A DNA stretch of 53,265 nucleotides from Spirochaetes bacterium RBG_13_51_14 (GCA_001829455.1 MIBH01000023.1:92584-145848); one strand, 5' to 3'. Shown: positions 19,235 to 29,474, counted from the first letter of the stretch. Notes: a model not told the origin generated them from the letters alone. Translations and numbers: made by a program.

Positions 19235-21802
19235 ATGATTAACAAATCCTGGCCGATAATTGTATTCGTCGTTTTCAACCTCATCGTGAGCTGCAGGGAC
19301 GGACTGGAGTCGAATTCTGCTACCCCGGCGTCGCTCCTTAAAGTCAACACCACACCGCCGGCTCCTGACACAACCCCTCCAACGGTCGTTTCCTGGTCAC
19401 CCACGGGCGGAGGAGTATCGCTCACGCCCACCATCAGGGTCCGCTTCAGCGAGCCAATGGATCCATTGACTATCGATTCCTCTACTTTCTTACTAACAGA
19501 TGAATTATCTATGCCGATTACTGGTACGATCAGTTATATTTCTATAACCAGGACCGCGCAATTCGTGCCGGATTCTCAGCTGTCGTATTATAGCGATTAT
19601 ACCGCACAGGTGACCATGGGCGTCACCGACGTTGCCGGAAACACTCTGGATCAAAATTATACATGGACGTTCACCACCGTGGCTCAGGGTACTGTAGGAG
19701 CGCCATCTTTCTCACCGACACCCCCCTATACTGAAGTAGGCGCTCTGGATGTGACTCTGGACGGCGATACGGGGTCGACCATTATCTATACGATAGGTAC
19801 GATCGTTACACCACCCCCGGACCCCGATCCTCTAACTCCTATCGGCACAACCTGCCCGCCGGGAACCATCATTACCCTTACCTCAAACACGACCATCAAG
19901 GCTCTGGCCTTCAGAGACGGGTGGGTAAACTCGGCAATCATGACCGGCGTGTATACCCTGAAGGCGCCCCAGCCAACCATAAGCCCGACTACATCTGTTA
20001 CCTATGCTCCTGGATTGACCGTCACGATCGATGACCCCGGATACTCCATACGGTACAGGATTAATGGCGGCACGGAGATTGATACATCACCTCCTGCTTC
20101 ATTCATCATCAATACAAGCTCATCGATCACGGCATATGCATATATCCCAGGTATGGATGACTCCGATATCACGACCGCAACATATGCCATCGACGGAACC
20201 GGGCCGATAGTAGTCCTCCCGACAACGCCGGCTGATGATGCCTATTCCGTGAACACGGGGTCACCAATCGTAATAACCTTCAACGAGGAGATTGATTCAG
20301 GTACGGTTTACGTCAATACGGCAAATAACTCATGCAGCGTCGGAACCATACAGGTATCATGGGACAACTTCAACAACAATACCTGCGCAAAATTCAACAA
20401 CGGCGTTTCCCCAGACGTAACAAAGACCATCTTTACCATAAATCCTTCCTCAGGCGAACTTGATTTCGGCACGTTCTATAAAATAAAGGTAACCACCGGC
20501 GTGAAAGACGCATACGGCAACAGCATGGCGACAGAATACGCAATGACCAATGGATTTCTGACCGATACCATGGGCGTCCCTGACGCATCGTTCGACAGCG
20601 ACGGCGTTGCGACAACAGCCCTCCTGGGCACCGATTACGGCAGGGCCATAACGGTTCAACCCAACAACAGGATAGTCGTTGCCGGCGAAACAGGTACCTA
20701 TTACGGACTGGTGCGATATCTTCCTGATGGCTCCCTCGACACAGGTGAATTTCAAAGTCCGAACGGCATATTCACCGACGATTTTGGGGGAACAAGTATA
20801 TGCACATCCGTCGGCATCCTGCCCGCCAATGGCACAATCGTTGTTGCAGGCCACTGGTATAACGGGACAGACTTCAACTTTGGATTGGCTGGATACAAGA
20901 TGATCGATGGATATCTTGACTCGATGTTGAATAAAAAATCCTATGATCTAAGATTAACCGGCAATGACGATCAGGCCTACGCGCTTGCCGTCGATGCTAT
21001 GGAAAGATTTGTGGTTGTCGGATCATCGAGCAATGGCTCCAACGACGAATTTGCCGTCACCCGTTTCATGCCGGATGGAACCTTTGATGGAAGCTTCAAC
21101 GGCGGAAAAATCTTTGAACAGTTTGCTCCAGCCGTAAATAATGTGGCTCATGCGGTTGCGATAGATCCCGGTGTTAATCCTTCAGACCCGATGGATGACA
21201 GAATTATAACTGCAGGCTGGTTCGGCTTCCTTGCAAATCAAAACAGGTTTGCGATTGCCTGTTATGATAATAACGGCAATCTTGATACATCATTCAACGG
21301 AACCGGCAAAAGATCAGAAAACTTCGGCTTTGGCGGCAACGACGAAGCATATGCCGTGGCGGTACAGAGCGACCACAAGATTATTGTCGCAGGCAACACA
21401 GAAACCGCCCCGCTGTCAAGCATCTATGACTTCGCCCTGGTGAGGTATAACACAGATGGATCCATTGATACATCATTCAACGGAGGAAAAGTCACGCTCG
21501 ATATCGGCGGCTACGACCGATTGACCGCCATCGCAATTCAGCGGGACGGCAAAATTGTGGTTGCCGGTTATACCGACACCGGAACGAATCCCAATAACAT
21601 AGTGCTTGTCCGGTTGAACTCAGACGGAACACTTGACTCCAGCTTCGGCCCGCCTACTTTCACCGGCATAATCATCACCGATCTCACGGCCCAACCCGAT
21701 ATTGGCACTGCCATGGTGCTGCAGCCCAACGGAAGGATCGTGATCGCCGGCGCCACCAATAACGGCGGAGACTGGGACTATCTTGTAATGAGGTATAAAT
21801 AA
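19235..21802 (+). CDS. secreted/lipoprotein with SbsA-type Ig-like domains, chitobiase/HEX C-terminal-like domains and delta-60 repeats
   Basis: LIVSC lipobox; DTTPPTVVSWSPTGGGVSLTPTIRVRFSEPMDP; repeated RIVVAGxT...VRYxxDGSLDTSFNG units. Confidence 0.85.
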   Translation: MINKSWPIIVFVVFNLIVSCRDGLESNSATPASLLKVNTTPPAPDTTPPTVVSWSPTGGGVSLTPTIRVRFSEPMDPLTIDSSTFLLTDELSMPITGTISYISITRTAQFVPDSQLSYYSDYTAQVTMGVTDVAGNTLDQNYTWTFTTVAQGTVGAPSFSPTPPYTEVGALDVTLDGDTGSTIIYTIGTIVTPPPDPDPLTPIGTTCPPGTIITLTSNTTIKALAFRDGWVNSAIMTGVYTLKAPQPTISPTTSVTYAPGLTVTIDDPGYSIRYRINGGTEIDTSPPASFIINTSSSITAYAYIPGMDDSDITTATYAIDGTGPIVVLPTTPADDAYSVNTGSPIVITFNEEIDSGTVYVNTANNSCSVGTIQVSWDNFNNNTCAKFNNGVSPDVTKTIFTINPSSGELDFGTFYKIKVTTGVKDAYGNSMATEYAMTNGFLTDTMGVPDASFDSDGVATTALLGTDYGRAITVQPNNRIVVAGETGTYYGLVRYLPDGSLDTGEFQSPNGIFTDDFGGTSICTSVGILPANGTIVVAGHWYNGTDFNFGLAGYKMIDGYLDSMLNKKSYDLRLTGNDDQAYALAVDAMERFVVVGSSSNGSNDEFAVTRFMPDGTFDGSFNGGKIFEQFAPAVNNVAHAVAIDPGVNPSDPMDDRIITAGWFGFLANQNRFAIACYDNNGNLDTSFNGTGKRSENFGFGGNDEAYAVAVQSDHKIIVAGNTETAPLSSIYDFALVRYNTDGSIDTSFNGGKVTLDIGGYDRLTAIAIQRDGKIVVAGYTDTGTNPNNIVLVRLNSDGTLDSSFGPPTFTGIIITDLTAQPDIGTAMVLQPNGRIVIAGATNNGGDWDYLVMRYK

Positions 21803-22038
21803 TAGATCAACATCAATAACTATTGCATAAAAGCCAAAGCCTCTCATACATACATGTTAATGCCACCGCTGCCGGGCAAACCCCAAGACCCCCACCCGGT
21901 AGCGACGGCACTATTTTTTTCTGCGTGCACTCTGATCAATATCAGACAGTTCTCTATCAAACAATCCGCCTCACCCCCCTGTCTTTTTGATTGACACAAT
22001 AGCGACGATGTAATATACTCCGTGCAAAGGAGAACGAC

Positions 22039-22542
22039 ATGGACCTCTCGAAACTCGAACGGCTCAACATCGTCCTCGTGTGCGGTCTGTACGGCTCGGG
22101 CAAGAACGAATTCGCGGCCAAGTATTTCCTGGACAAAGACCGGAGCCGCGTCAGCCGCTCCGACATCAGGAAGGCTATGTACGAGATGATCCATTTCGGC
22201 GACCGGTGGGAGGCCAACCGTTTCACCGAGGAGAATGACGCCCTGGTCAAGCACATCGAGCGGAAGGTCGTGGAACACTTCCTTCAGCTCAAAAAAAACA
22301 TCCTGATCATCAACACCTTCGCAACGAAGAAGTCCCGCAAGAGCATCGTGGATATCGCGCGGCAGTTGAAAAGGACCATCGGCGCGATATATCTGCAGAG
22401 GCCGCTGGAGCAGTGCCTGGAGCGCAACAAGCAGAGCGCCGTGGTTGTGCCCCCGGAGGTGATATACAGCCTCTCCCACAGGATCGAGCTCCCGGAGAAA
22501 AGCGAGGGCTTTGACGAGGTGATGATCCTCGCCTATAAATAG
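22039..22542 (+). CDS. P-loop kinase-like protein (AAA_33/polynucleotide-kinase-like), atypical Walker A
   Basis: VLVCGLYGSGKNEFAAKYF ... RSDIRKAMYEMIHF ... PLEQCLERNKQ. Confidence 0.7.
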   Translation: MDLSKLERLNIVLVCGLYGSGKNEFAAKYFLDKDRSRVSRSDIRKAMYEMIHFGDRWEANRFTEENDALVKHIERKVVEHFLQLKKNILIINTFATKKSRKSIVDIARQLKRTIGAIYLQRPLEQCLERNKQSAVVVPPEVIYSLSHRIELPEKSEGFDEVMILAYK

Positions 22543-22567
22543 CCATCCGCAAGGTCAGGAACCGGGA

Positions 22568-23467
22568 TTATATAACCAGACCCCTCCCCTTTCTCCGTAT
22601 CAGGCCTTCTTTGATTAGTTCTTCGATTATCGGATACAGCTCATCGGCAGGTACGCCGGCGCGCAGCGCGAGCCGCCTCAGGGTGACCCCGGGGCCGGCC
22701 AGGACGGTCCGTAGTACGAGCCCCCTAAGCTGGCGCCGCGACCCCTCGAAGGGCGCCTGCTTCTGATGGTGGGCGCTCTTCCTCGACGGGTTGGGATGCC
22801 GCTTCTTGAGCATGGCGCCGTAGTCCATGAGCGCCGAGTACCAGAGACGGGGCTCCTCGCCGTCGAGCGACGCCTCGACCAGGGGGAGGATATCCCTGTC
22901 GCTGACTTTTTTCCGGTCAGGGAAGAAGAAATGAATGAACACGGATCGGATATTCGTCTCGATGAACGCCACCGGCCTGTTGAAGGCGAAGGCGCAGATG
23001 GAGGCGGCCGTCGCACTGCCGATGCCGGGGAGAAGAGCGAGCTCCTCCGGCGTGTCCGGTATGCTGCCGCCGTGCTCTGACACCACGCGTTTCGTCAGCT
23101 CGTGCAGATAGCGGGCGCGGCGGTTGTATCCCATGCCCTGCCACACCCCGAGCACCCGGTAGAGTGGGGCCTCGGCCAGGGCCTCCACCGTTGGAAAGGC
23201 GCTCACAAACTCCGGATATTTTTGCGCAACGCGGCCCGTCTGCGTCTGCTGGAGCATTACCTCGGAAACCAGGATATGGTAGGGGTCGGCAGTGCGTCGC
23301 CAGGGAAAATCGCGTTTGAATTCGCGGTAATGGCCGTATATTATGGAACGGAATCTTCTCACGGCAGCGGTACCGGTCCGGTTCCGTTTCCCGGCAACGT
23401 AGCGGCCGCGGAAATCGCGGACGACCGCGTCGTCGCGGTCGGTTCCGGAGTCGCGGGACTGCTTCAC
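22568..23467 (-). CDS. MutY-like HhH-GPD adenine glycosylase homologue lacking the Fe-S cluster, winged-helix-like C-terminus
   Basis: EVMLQQTQTGRVAQKYPEF, WQGMGYNRRARYLHE, LPGIGSATAASICAFAF, FIETNIRSVF; no C-X6-C-X2-C-X5-C motif. Confidence 0.85.
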   Translation of the reverse strand: MKQSRDSGTDRDDAVVRDFRGRYVAGKRNRTGTAAVRRFRSIIYGHYREFKRDFPWRRTADPYHILVSEVMLQQTQTGRVAQKYPEFVSAFPTVEALAEAPLYRVLGVWQGMGYNRRARYLHELTKRVVSEHGGSIPDTPEELALLPGIGSATAASICAFAFNRPVAFIETNIRSVFIHFFFPDRKKVSDRDILPLVEASLDGEEPRLWYSALMDYGAMLKKRHPNPSRKSAHHQKQAPFEGSRRQLRGLVLRTVLAGPGVTLRRLALRAGVPADELYPIIEELIKEGLIRRKGRGLVI

Positions 23468-24459
23468 AGCCGGACCCCGGCCCGTATCAGCGCCGACCTG
23501 GAAAAGAGCGTAAAGGTGCTCTCAATGTCGCGCTTGCCGGTGATCACATCGTGGATCATGTCCACGGCGCGCTCCACGATAAGGTCGGCGTATGCCCTGC
23601 CCAGTACCTTCGAGCTCTTCCGGGGGAACCCCGCATGAACCGGCACGGGCCCGTCCGGCAGCACGAACATGTTTATCATTTCTCCCATGAAGTAATAAAA
23701 GAGCCGCGTCTTTTCAGGGTCTTTTCGATAGGAGGGGAATACCAGCACCAGCCGCGCCAGCTGGTTAAAGAAAGAACGGACGGCCCGGTTTACCAGCCGG
23801 TTTGACGTTCCAAAGGTATTATCGGGCAATTTGCCATAGTCCTTTTTTATAAGCTCGGGCATAAACAGCAGGCCCAGGGACGTCTCCAGGGCGCCGGCGT
23901 GGACATCGGAGGGAAGGAGCGTGTCTATAATTTCAGGCGCGACGATGCCGCGCAGCCGCTCCTTGAGATCCTCGGTGATATCCCCCAGCATGACGTACAG
24001 GATGACGTCGCCGGTGGGCGTGAACATCTGCACGTCACGGTGCCTTCTCATCACCGCACGGCAGGCCAGTTCGAGAGCTGCGTCATGGCGCGGCCCGCCA
24101 TGCGCGCTCAGGAGCGCGATATGCCTGAATCCGTGCCGCGCCAGGGAACAGCCGTAATCGGTCATGAGTCCCTTCAGAATCCTCGGGCGGATTTCAATCG
24201 ACCCGGGCAGGGGGAGCGTATCGGAACCGACGGGGAGCGTCGGGGAGATAACCGCGTCCCAGCCGGGAAGCCTCGTGCGGATCGATTTGGCTGCCCGTTT
24301 GAGCAGGGACTCCACGGTGAAATAATCGGTCTTGAGGGGCATATGGGTTCCATGGACCTCCACCGGGCTCACGCCCTGAAGGATGAGGGTGCGGTCGCGG
24401 TCCAGGGCGTTAAACTCGGGATAGGTCATATCGGACATGTTGTATATGTTTCCTGCCAT
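23464..24459 (-). CDS. creatininase family protein
   Basis: GVSPVEVHGTHMPLKTDYFTVESLL, LSAHGGPRHDAALELA; overlaps the MutY-like start by 4 nt. Confidence 0.8.
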   Translation of the reverse strand: MAGNIYNMSDMTYPEFNALDRDRTLILQGVSPVEVHGTHMPLKTDYFTVESLLKRAAKSIRTRLPGWDAVISPTLPVGSDTLPLPGSIEIRPRILKGLMTDYGCSLARHGFRHIALLSAHGGPRHDAALELACRAVMRRHRDVQMFTPTGDVILYVMLGDITEDLKERLRGIVAPEIIDTLLPSDVHAGALETSLGLLFMPELIKKDYGKLPDNTFGTSNRLVNRAVRSFFNQLARLVLVFPSYRKDPEKTRLFYYFMGEMINMFVLPDGPVPVHAGFPRKSSKVLGRAYADLIVERAVDMIHDVITGKRDIESTFTLFSRSALIRAGVRL

Positions 24460-24548
24460 TGATATGTCTCCTATTAATATTTATGGCCTCGCTGTACTTT
24501 GTCCCGTATTTTTCATATCGAGAGCAGATTGAAGCCGAATCGGGCATA

Positions 24549-24628
24549 CCGATAGACAGTTATCGGTCGTTCTATAACCCCCGAACAAACTGACAGGCTG
24601 AAATCAAATAATTACCGATAACTATCGG
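24549..24628. promoter_or_regulatory. paired CCGATA palindromes upstream of the creatininase gene (putative operators)
   Basis: CCGATA-GACAG-TTATCGG at 24549-24566 and CCGATAACTATCGG at 24615-24628; AGTTATCGGT/ACCGATAACT also pair over long range. Confidence 0.45.
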
Positions 24629-24734
24629 AAAAACGGCTTTTTGCCAATCCCCGGCGCTGGAATGACTCTTCCTTGCCGCGCCATGCCTATTGTCCGCGCA
24701 TTATTCCATGGGTAATAAAAAAAACCACTATTTT

Positions 24735-25181
24735 TTAGATAAACAGCCTGATTATCCATGCCACGAAATAGGCGCCGGCAATGAGCAGCGCCGGCATTGA
24801 AGCGAAGAACAGGGCCACTTCAATCGGATGAATTACCGACTTATGCAGCACTTTTTTTCCAAAAAAATTGTAATGGTAGTTTTCCGGCATCTGCGCCCGG
24901 CAGTACACTCTCACGAAGATCATTATCTGGAGCGCGAGCATGATCGCCATGACCGCCCCGGATATGAACCAGACGAGCAATGAGACTCTTATTTTCTGTA
25001 ATTGCTCCGGACTGCGGATTGCGATTATAATAATGATGGCTGCGGTGAAGATATTGATAACCGCGGTATTGATAAATCTCCGCAGATTTGTTTCGTCACG
25101 CGCACTGACATATTTTATGAGATAGTATAAATGAAAGAAAATCGAGATTGATAGGACTGATAAGAGGCCGATAAGCATCAA
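24735..25181 (-). CDS. membrane protein of unknown function
   Basis: 148 aa with four hydrophobic segments. Confidence 0.6.
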   Translation of the reverse strand: MMLIGLLSVLSISIFFHLYYLIKYVSARDETNLRRFINTAVINIFTAAIIIIIAIRSPEQLQKIRVSLLVWFISGAVMAIMLALQIMIFVRVYCRAQMPENYHYNFFGKKVLHKSVIHPIEVALFFASMPALLIAGAYFVAWIIRLFI

Positions 25182-25198
25182 CGAGCTTCCCCATTATC

Positions 25199-26140
25199 TC
25201 ATTGTATCCCACTGAAAAATTCCCAGATTTCGTCGCAGGCGTTGATGTCGCGCGAGGTATGCCCGATGATGCCCGTGAACAGGTAGCGCACTCCTCCCGG
25301 CCAGGTGTGACCGCCGTTCTCGACCCGGTACAGGACCACCCGGGTACCGGCGCCGCACGGCCCGTATGAAAGCCTGCGCACCCTGGTCCGGTCGCGCGGG
25401 TCGCGATCCGGCAGATCCTGTGTCTCCGGACCGCCCTGACATCTGTTGAAACGGACCCAGAAGCGCACCGTATCGTCAGTGGAGAGTATGCTCCCCCTGC
25501 CCGCGCCCATGAGCGTAACTTCGCCGCCGTTATAGTGAACAATTGGGTCGGTCGTGCCATTAATAATCAGTACGTTCATCGGCCGTGACGGCGCGCAGTT
25601 TTTCTCCTGATCCACCGGGTGCGTGGCGGTGACCGCGGCGATGCCTCGTATTTTACCCGAGAGCTCGCACGCCAGCCGAAATGACATAAATCCTCCGTTG
25701 GAGATCCCGGTGACAAATACCCTGCCTTTATCAATGGGATATTCCGCTGCAAGACGGTCGATAAGGCCGGAAATAAACCCGACGTCATCGATCTTTTTCT
25801 CATGGGCATAGGAACTCGTATCGTTCCGGAAATCATTCCAGCTACGCTTCAGGCCCTCGGGATAGGCAACATAAAACCCGGCGATATCCGCCAACTCATT
25901 GAACCTGTTCTTCGTCAGGCCCGCCATTCCGCGGGGAGTTCCGCCGCCGCCGTGGAGGACAATAAGAAGCGGACAGGGGCACGAGGCGGTTTGGAGGGGG
26001 ATATGGAGCAGACTGTGCCGTGACCTGCCGCCCTGATCGACGGTGATTTTCCGCGTCCCGCCCGTTCGCTGTTTGGTTCCTGCCGTGAGGCACCAGAGGA
26101 ACGGCAGGAGAACCAACGGTATGATCAGAATTTTTTTCAT
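25199..26140 (-). CDS. secreted polyhydroxybutyrate-depolymerase/CE1-like esterase
   Basis: LLIVLHGGGGTPRGM, YPIDKGRVFVTGISNGGFMSFRLACEL, GGHTWPGG. Confidence 0.85.
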   Translation of the reverse strand: MKKILIIPLVLLPFLWCLTAGTKQRTGGTRKITVDQGGRSRHSLLHIPLQTASCPCPLLIVLHGGGGTPRGMAGLTKNRFNELADIAGFYVAYPEGLKRSWNDFRNDTSSYAHEKKIDDVGFISGLIDRLAAEYPIDKGRVFVTGISNGGFMSFRLACELSGKIRGIAAVTATHPVDQEKNCAPSRPMNVLIINGTTDPIVHYNGGEVTLMGAGRGSILSTDDTVRFWVRFNRCQGGPETQDLPDRDPRDRTRVRRLSYGPCGAGTRVVLYRVENGGHTWPGGVRYLFTGIIGHTSRDINACDEIWEFFSGIQ

Positions 26141-26146
26141 TACGGG

Positions 26147-26761
26147 TCAACCTACGTCTATGCACCGCTTTCCGGTCTTCTTCTCAATGAGGCCCAAAAG
26201 CTGCTGGAACCAGATCGGCGGTTTGAACCAGATACCCAGGAATCGATGGCTTATGAACTCCAGAATAAGGCCGTCGTCTCGCTCAGTGTCCATGTAGGCG
26301 AAGTCGATGCTCAGCGGCCCCATGCCGAGCTTGCCGCGCACGTACACGGGGTATCCCGCGTTAACGAGCTTATTCGCCCACGCGTCCACGTCCTTCACGA
26401 GGAAGCCCAGGTGCTGGATCAACGGCCTGCCGCGCTGGTCCAGGCTTCGCCGGTAGAAGTCGGTGCCCTCCCCCGGCTCAAGGAGCTCAATTTCGATGCC
26501 CCGGTGATATCCGAATCCGAGCCTGCTCCTCATATGCCCGTCAACGCCCCGTTCGCTCCAGCGTTCCGCCGAACCGCCCAGGAGCAAAAAGGGCTTCATT
26601 CCCTTCCGCTCAAGCTTTTCCGCGGCCGTCTCCACATTGTCCACCACAACACCGAGCTGGTAGACCGGCGCATCAATGCCGAGCTTTTTCCGCAATTTCA
26701 GGGCGAGCCCCTGGACCCGTGAATCAAAATCATTATCTGACAGTATTTCAGCAAGCAGCAT
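26147..26761 (-). CDS. VOC/glyoxalase-fold protein
   Basis: YQLGVVVDNVETAAEKLERKGMKPFLL ... LIQHLGFLVKDVDAWANKLVNAGYPVYVRG. Confidence 0.7.
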   Translation of the reverse strand: MLLAEILSDNDFDSRVQGLALKLRKKLGIDAPVYQLGVVVDNVETAAEKLERKGMKPFLLLGGSAERWSERGVDGHMRSRLGFGYHRGIEIELLEPGEGTDFYRRSLDQRGRPLIQHLGFLVKDVDAWANKLVNAGYPVYVRGKLGMGPLSIDFAYMDTERDDGLILEFISHRFLGIWFKPPIWFQQLLGLIEKKTGKRCIDVG

Positions 26762-26877
26762 AACTCGCCTCTCGGCACAGTAATGTTTAAGATCGATAAA
26801 ACGCGAAATCCTCAGCCTGATCTTTGTTCAGGTGCGCATTGTCGCTATAGTATGGGGAATGATACGTCCCGTCAAAT

Positions 26878-26911
26878 AAAAAAGGTCCGCGGCTTGAGCC
26901 ACGGGCCTTTC
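26878..26911 (-). terminator. Rho-independent terminator of dnaK
   Basis: Minus strand AAAGGCCCGTGGC-TCAA-GCCGCGGACCTTTTTT just after the dnaK stop. Confidence 0.85.
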
Positions 26912-26921
26912 ACCATATATG

Positions 26922-28877
26922 TCAACCGGCTTTCCGCTCGTCATCCACAACCTCATATTCCGCGTCGTATACCGTATCTCCGGAACCTTTTCCCGGTGCG
27001 GATGAAGATCGGTTGTCCTGCCAGGCTTCTGCGCTGCCGGTCCACGCTTCCGGTTTACCGGCATTCTGATGTTCTGCGGCGCCCTGGTTGAGCCTGCTGC
27101 CGAACTCGCTTGCCGCCTGCTCCAACCTGGATCGTGCCGACTGTATCACGCTGACATCTCTTCCTTCCATGGCCTGCTTCAACTGCGCGATCTCGGACTC
27201 CATCCTGCTTCTCTCATCAGGAGAAACTGTATCGGCATGCTCCTTCATGAGCTTCTCGAGGGAGTAAATGACCGAGTCCGCCTCGTTACGCGCCTCGATG
27301 AGCTCGCGTTCCTTCCGGTCTTCCTCCGAGTGGCTTTCGGCGTCCCGTACCATCTGCGAGATCTCCTGCTCGCTCAGTCCGCTGGAAGATTCTATTCGTA
27401 TTTTCTGCTCCGTACCGGTACCCAGATCCTTGGCCGACACATGCACGATGCCGTTGGCGTCGATGTCGAACGCAACCTCCACCTTGGGAATGCCGCGCGG
27501 CGCCGGCGCAATTCCCATGAGCTCAAACCTGCCCAGGGTCCGATTATGCGTGGCCAGCTCCCGCTCTCCCTGCAGCACATGCACGGACACCGCGGGTTGG
27601 TTATCCTCGGCCGTAGTGAAGATCTGGCTCTTCCGCGTCGGTATGGTGGTATTCCGCTCGATAAGCCGTGTCATCACGCCGCCAAGGGTCTCGATGCCCA
27701 GCGACAGCGGCGTGACGTCAAGCAGGAGCACATCGCGGACATCGCCCGCCAGGACCCCGCCCTGAATGGCGGCACCGACCGCAACAACCTCGTCCGGATT
27801 AACGCTCCGGTTCGGCTCCCGCCCAAAAATCTTCTTCACCAGTTCCTGAACCGCCGGAATGCGCGTTGAGCCGCCTACCAGGATGACTTCATCGACATCC
27901 CCAGCGGTAAGACCCGCGTCCTCAAGCGCCTGCACGCAGGGGCCCTTGGTCGACTCGATCAGATCTTCGATGAGCTGATCAAGTTTCGCCCGGGTCAAGG
28001 TGACGAGCAGGTGTCTCGGCCCGTTCTGGTCAGCGGTCAGAAACGGAGCATTCACTTCGGTCTGCGACTTGCTCGACAGTTCGATCTTCGCCTTTTCAGC
28101 CGCCTCTTTGAGCCGCTGGAGCGCCATCTTGTCATGAGAGACATCGATGCCGGTCTGATTCTTGAACTCCTGTATCAGCCACTGTATGACCCTCGCATCG
28201 AAGTCATCACCCCCCAGGTGCGTATTCCCGTTGGTTGACTTCACCTCAAACACGCCATCGCCCAGCTCAAGTATCGATATATCGAACGTACCGCCGCCCA
28301 AATCGTACACGGCCACCTTTTCGTTCTTTTTACCCTTCTTGTCCAGGCCGTACGCCAGCGCCGCGGCAGTGGGTTCGTTGATGATGCGCTCAACTTCGAG
28401 ACCGGCAATGCGGCCTGCATCCTTGGTTGCCTGCCGCTGCTGATCGTTAAAATAGGCGGGCACGGTAATGACAGCCCGGGTCACCTTCTCTCCAAGGTAA
28501 TCCTCCGCGGTCTGCTTCATCTTCTGAAGTATCCGGGCTGATATCTCCTGGGGCGTAAATTCCCCGGAAGCGACACGCACCGTGACGCCGTTCCCGTTGT
28601 CGATCACCTGGTAGGGAACAATCTTGATTTCATCTTTCACTTCATGGAACCGCCTTCCCATGAACCGCTTTATGGAGCGGATGGTATTGGCCGGGTTGGT
28701 TATGATCTGGTTCTTGGCCACCTGTCCCACGAGCCGCTCGCCCTTATCGGTAAAGGCGACAATCGAGGGCGTCGTTCGCTGTCCTTCTGAATTCTGTATG
28801 ACCACCGGATCTCCCCCGGACATGACGGCCACGCAGGAGTTGGTTGTTCCCAAATCTATTCCTATAATTTTGCTCAT
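26922..28877 (-). CDS. dnaK: molecular chaperone DnaK
   Basis: [22 protein letters not shown]..., full-length canonical Hsp70. Confidence 0.98.
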   Translation of the reverse strand: MSKIIGIDLGTTNSCVAVMSGGDPVVIQNSEGQRTTPSIVAFTDKGERLVGQVAKNQIITNPANTIRSIKRFMGRRFHEVKDEIKIVPYQVIDNGNGVTVRVASGEFTPQEISARILQKMKQTAEDYLGEKVTRAVITVPAYFNDQQRQATKDAGRIAGLEVERIINEPTAAALAYGLDKKGKKNEKVAVYDLGGGTFDISILELGDGVFEVKSTNGNTHLGGDDFDARVIQWLIQEFKNQTGIDVSHDKMALQRLKEAAEKAKIELSSKSQTEVNAPFLTADQNGPRHLLVTLTRAKLDQLIEDLIESTKGPCVQALEDAGLTAGDVDEVILVGGSTRIPAVQELVKKIFGREPNRSVNPDEVVAVGAAIQGGVLAGDVRDVLLLDVTPLSLGIETLGGVMTRLIERNTTIPTRKSQIFTTAEDNQPAVSVHVLQGERELATHNRTLGRFELMGIAPAPRGIPKVEVAFDIDANGIVHVSAKDLGTGTEQKIRIESSSGLSEQEISQMVRDAESHSEEDRKERELIEARNEADSVIYSLEKLMKEHADTVSPDERSRMESEIAQLKQAMEGRDVSVIQSARSRLEQAASEFGSRLNQGAAEHQNAGKPEAWTGSAEAWQDNRSSSAPGKGSGDTVYDAEYEVVDDERKAG

Positions 28878-28910
28878 AATTTTCCTCCTTAATTCTGCTT
28901 AGTGAAAGAG

Positions 28911-28948
28911 AAGGCCCGGCTTGTAACTCAAACTCGCACCGGGCCTCT
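28911..28948 (-). terminator. GC-rich hairpin between hsp20 and dnaK (terminator/processing-like)
   Basis: AAGGCCCGG...CCGGGCCT inverted repeat; weak T-tract. Confidence 0.5.
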
Positions 28949-29017
28949 TCCTAATGCTTTTTATCCCGTGTATATACTTTAATGTTTCCATCGCTTGAAG
29001 CGGTGGGTGCACACCTT

Positions 29018-29452
29018 TTAGTTAACGGTGATATCAATCTTCCTTGGTTTGGCTGATTCCGCTTTGGGGAGTTCAATCTCCAACACACCGTTTTTATAGT
29101 TTGCTTTAACCTCATCAGCTTTGATGCTGTCCGGCAGTGCGATAGTACGGCTGAAGGAACCAAATCTGCGCTCGCAGTAATAGTATTCCTCGTTGTTATC
29201 GCCTTCAGTTTTTTCTTCTCTTTTCTCTCCCGCTATAGTAAGCAAGTTTTCTTTTAGAAATACAGTAAGGTCTTTATCATTCAGACCCGGAATTTCAGCC
29301 TTCACATAAACAGCTTTATCATCTTCATGTACGTCAACTCTCGGATTTAGTTCATCGCCAAAAACGTCAACCGGCATCATCCTGAAAAAATCATCAAAAA
29401 CTCTGGTGAAAGTTAAATCACCATTATTTAATTTAGTTAAACCCCATTTCAT
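29018..29452 (-). CDS. Hsp20/alpha-crystallin small heat shock protein
   Basis: PRVDVHEDDKAVYVKAEIPGLNDKDLTVFLKENLLTIAGEKREE...FGSFSRTIALPDSIKADEVKANYKNGVLEIELPK; start at MKWGL after AGGAGG. Confidence 0.93.
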   Translation of the reverse strand: MKWGLTKLNNGDLTFTRVFDDFFRMMPVDVFGDELNPRVDVHEDDKAVYVKAEIPGLNDKDLTVFLKENLLTIAGEKREEKTEGDNNEEYYYCERRFGSFSRTIALPDSIKADEVKANYKNGVLEIELPKAESAKPRKIDITVN

Positions 29453-29474
29453 AATAAACCTCCTAAACATCTTG

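Noticed and set aside
27069-27869. 266-aa plus-strand ORF
   Set aside because: Antisense to dnaK; shadow ORF
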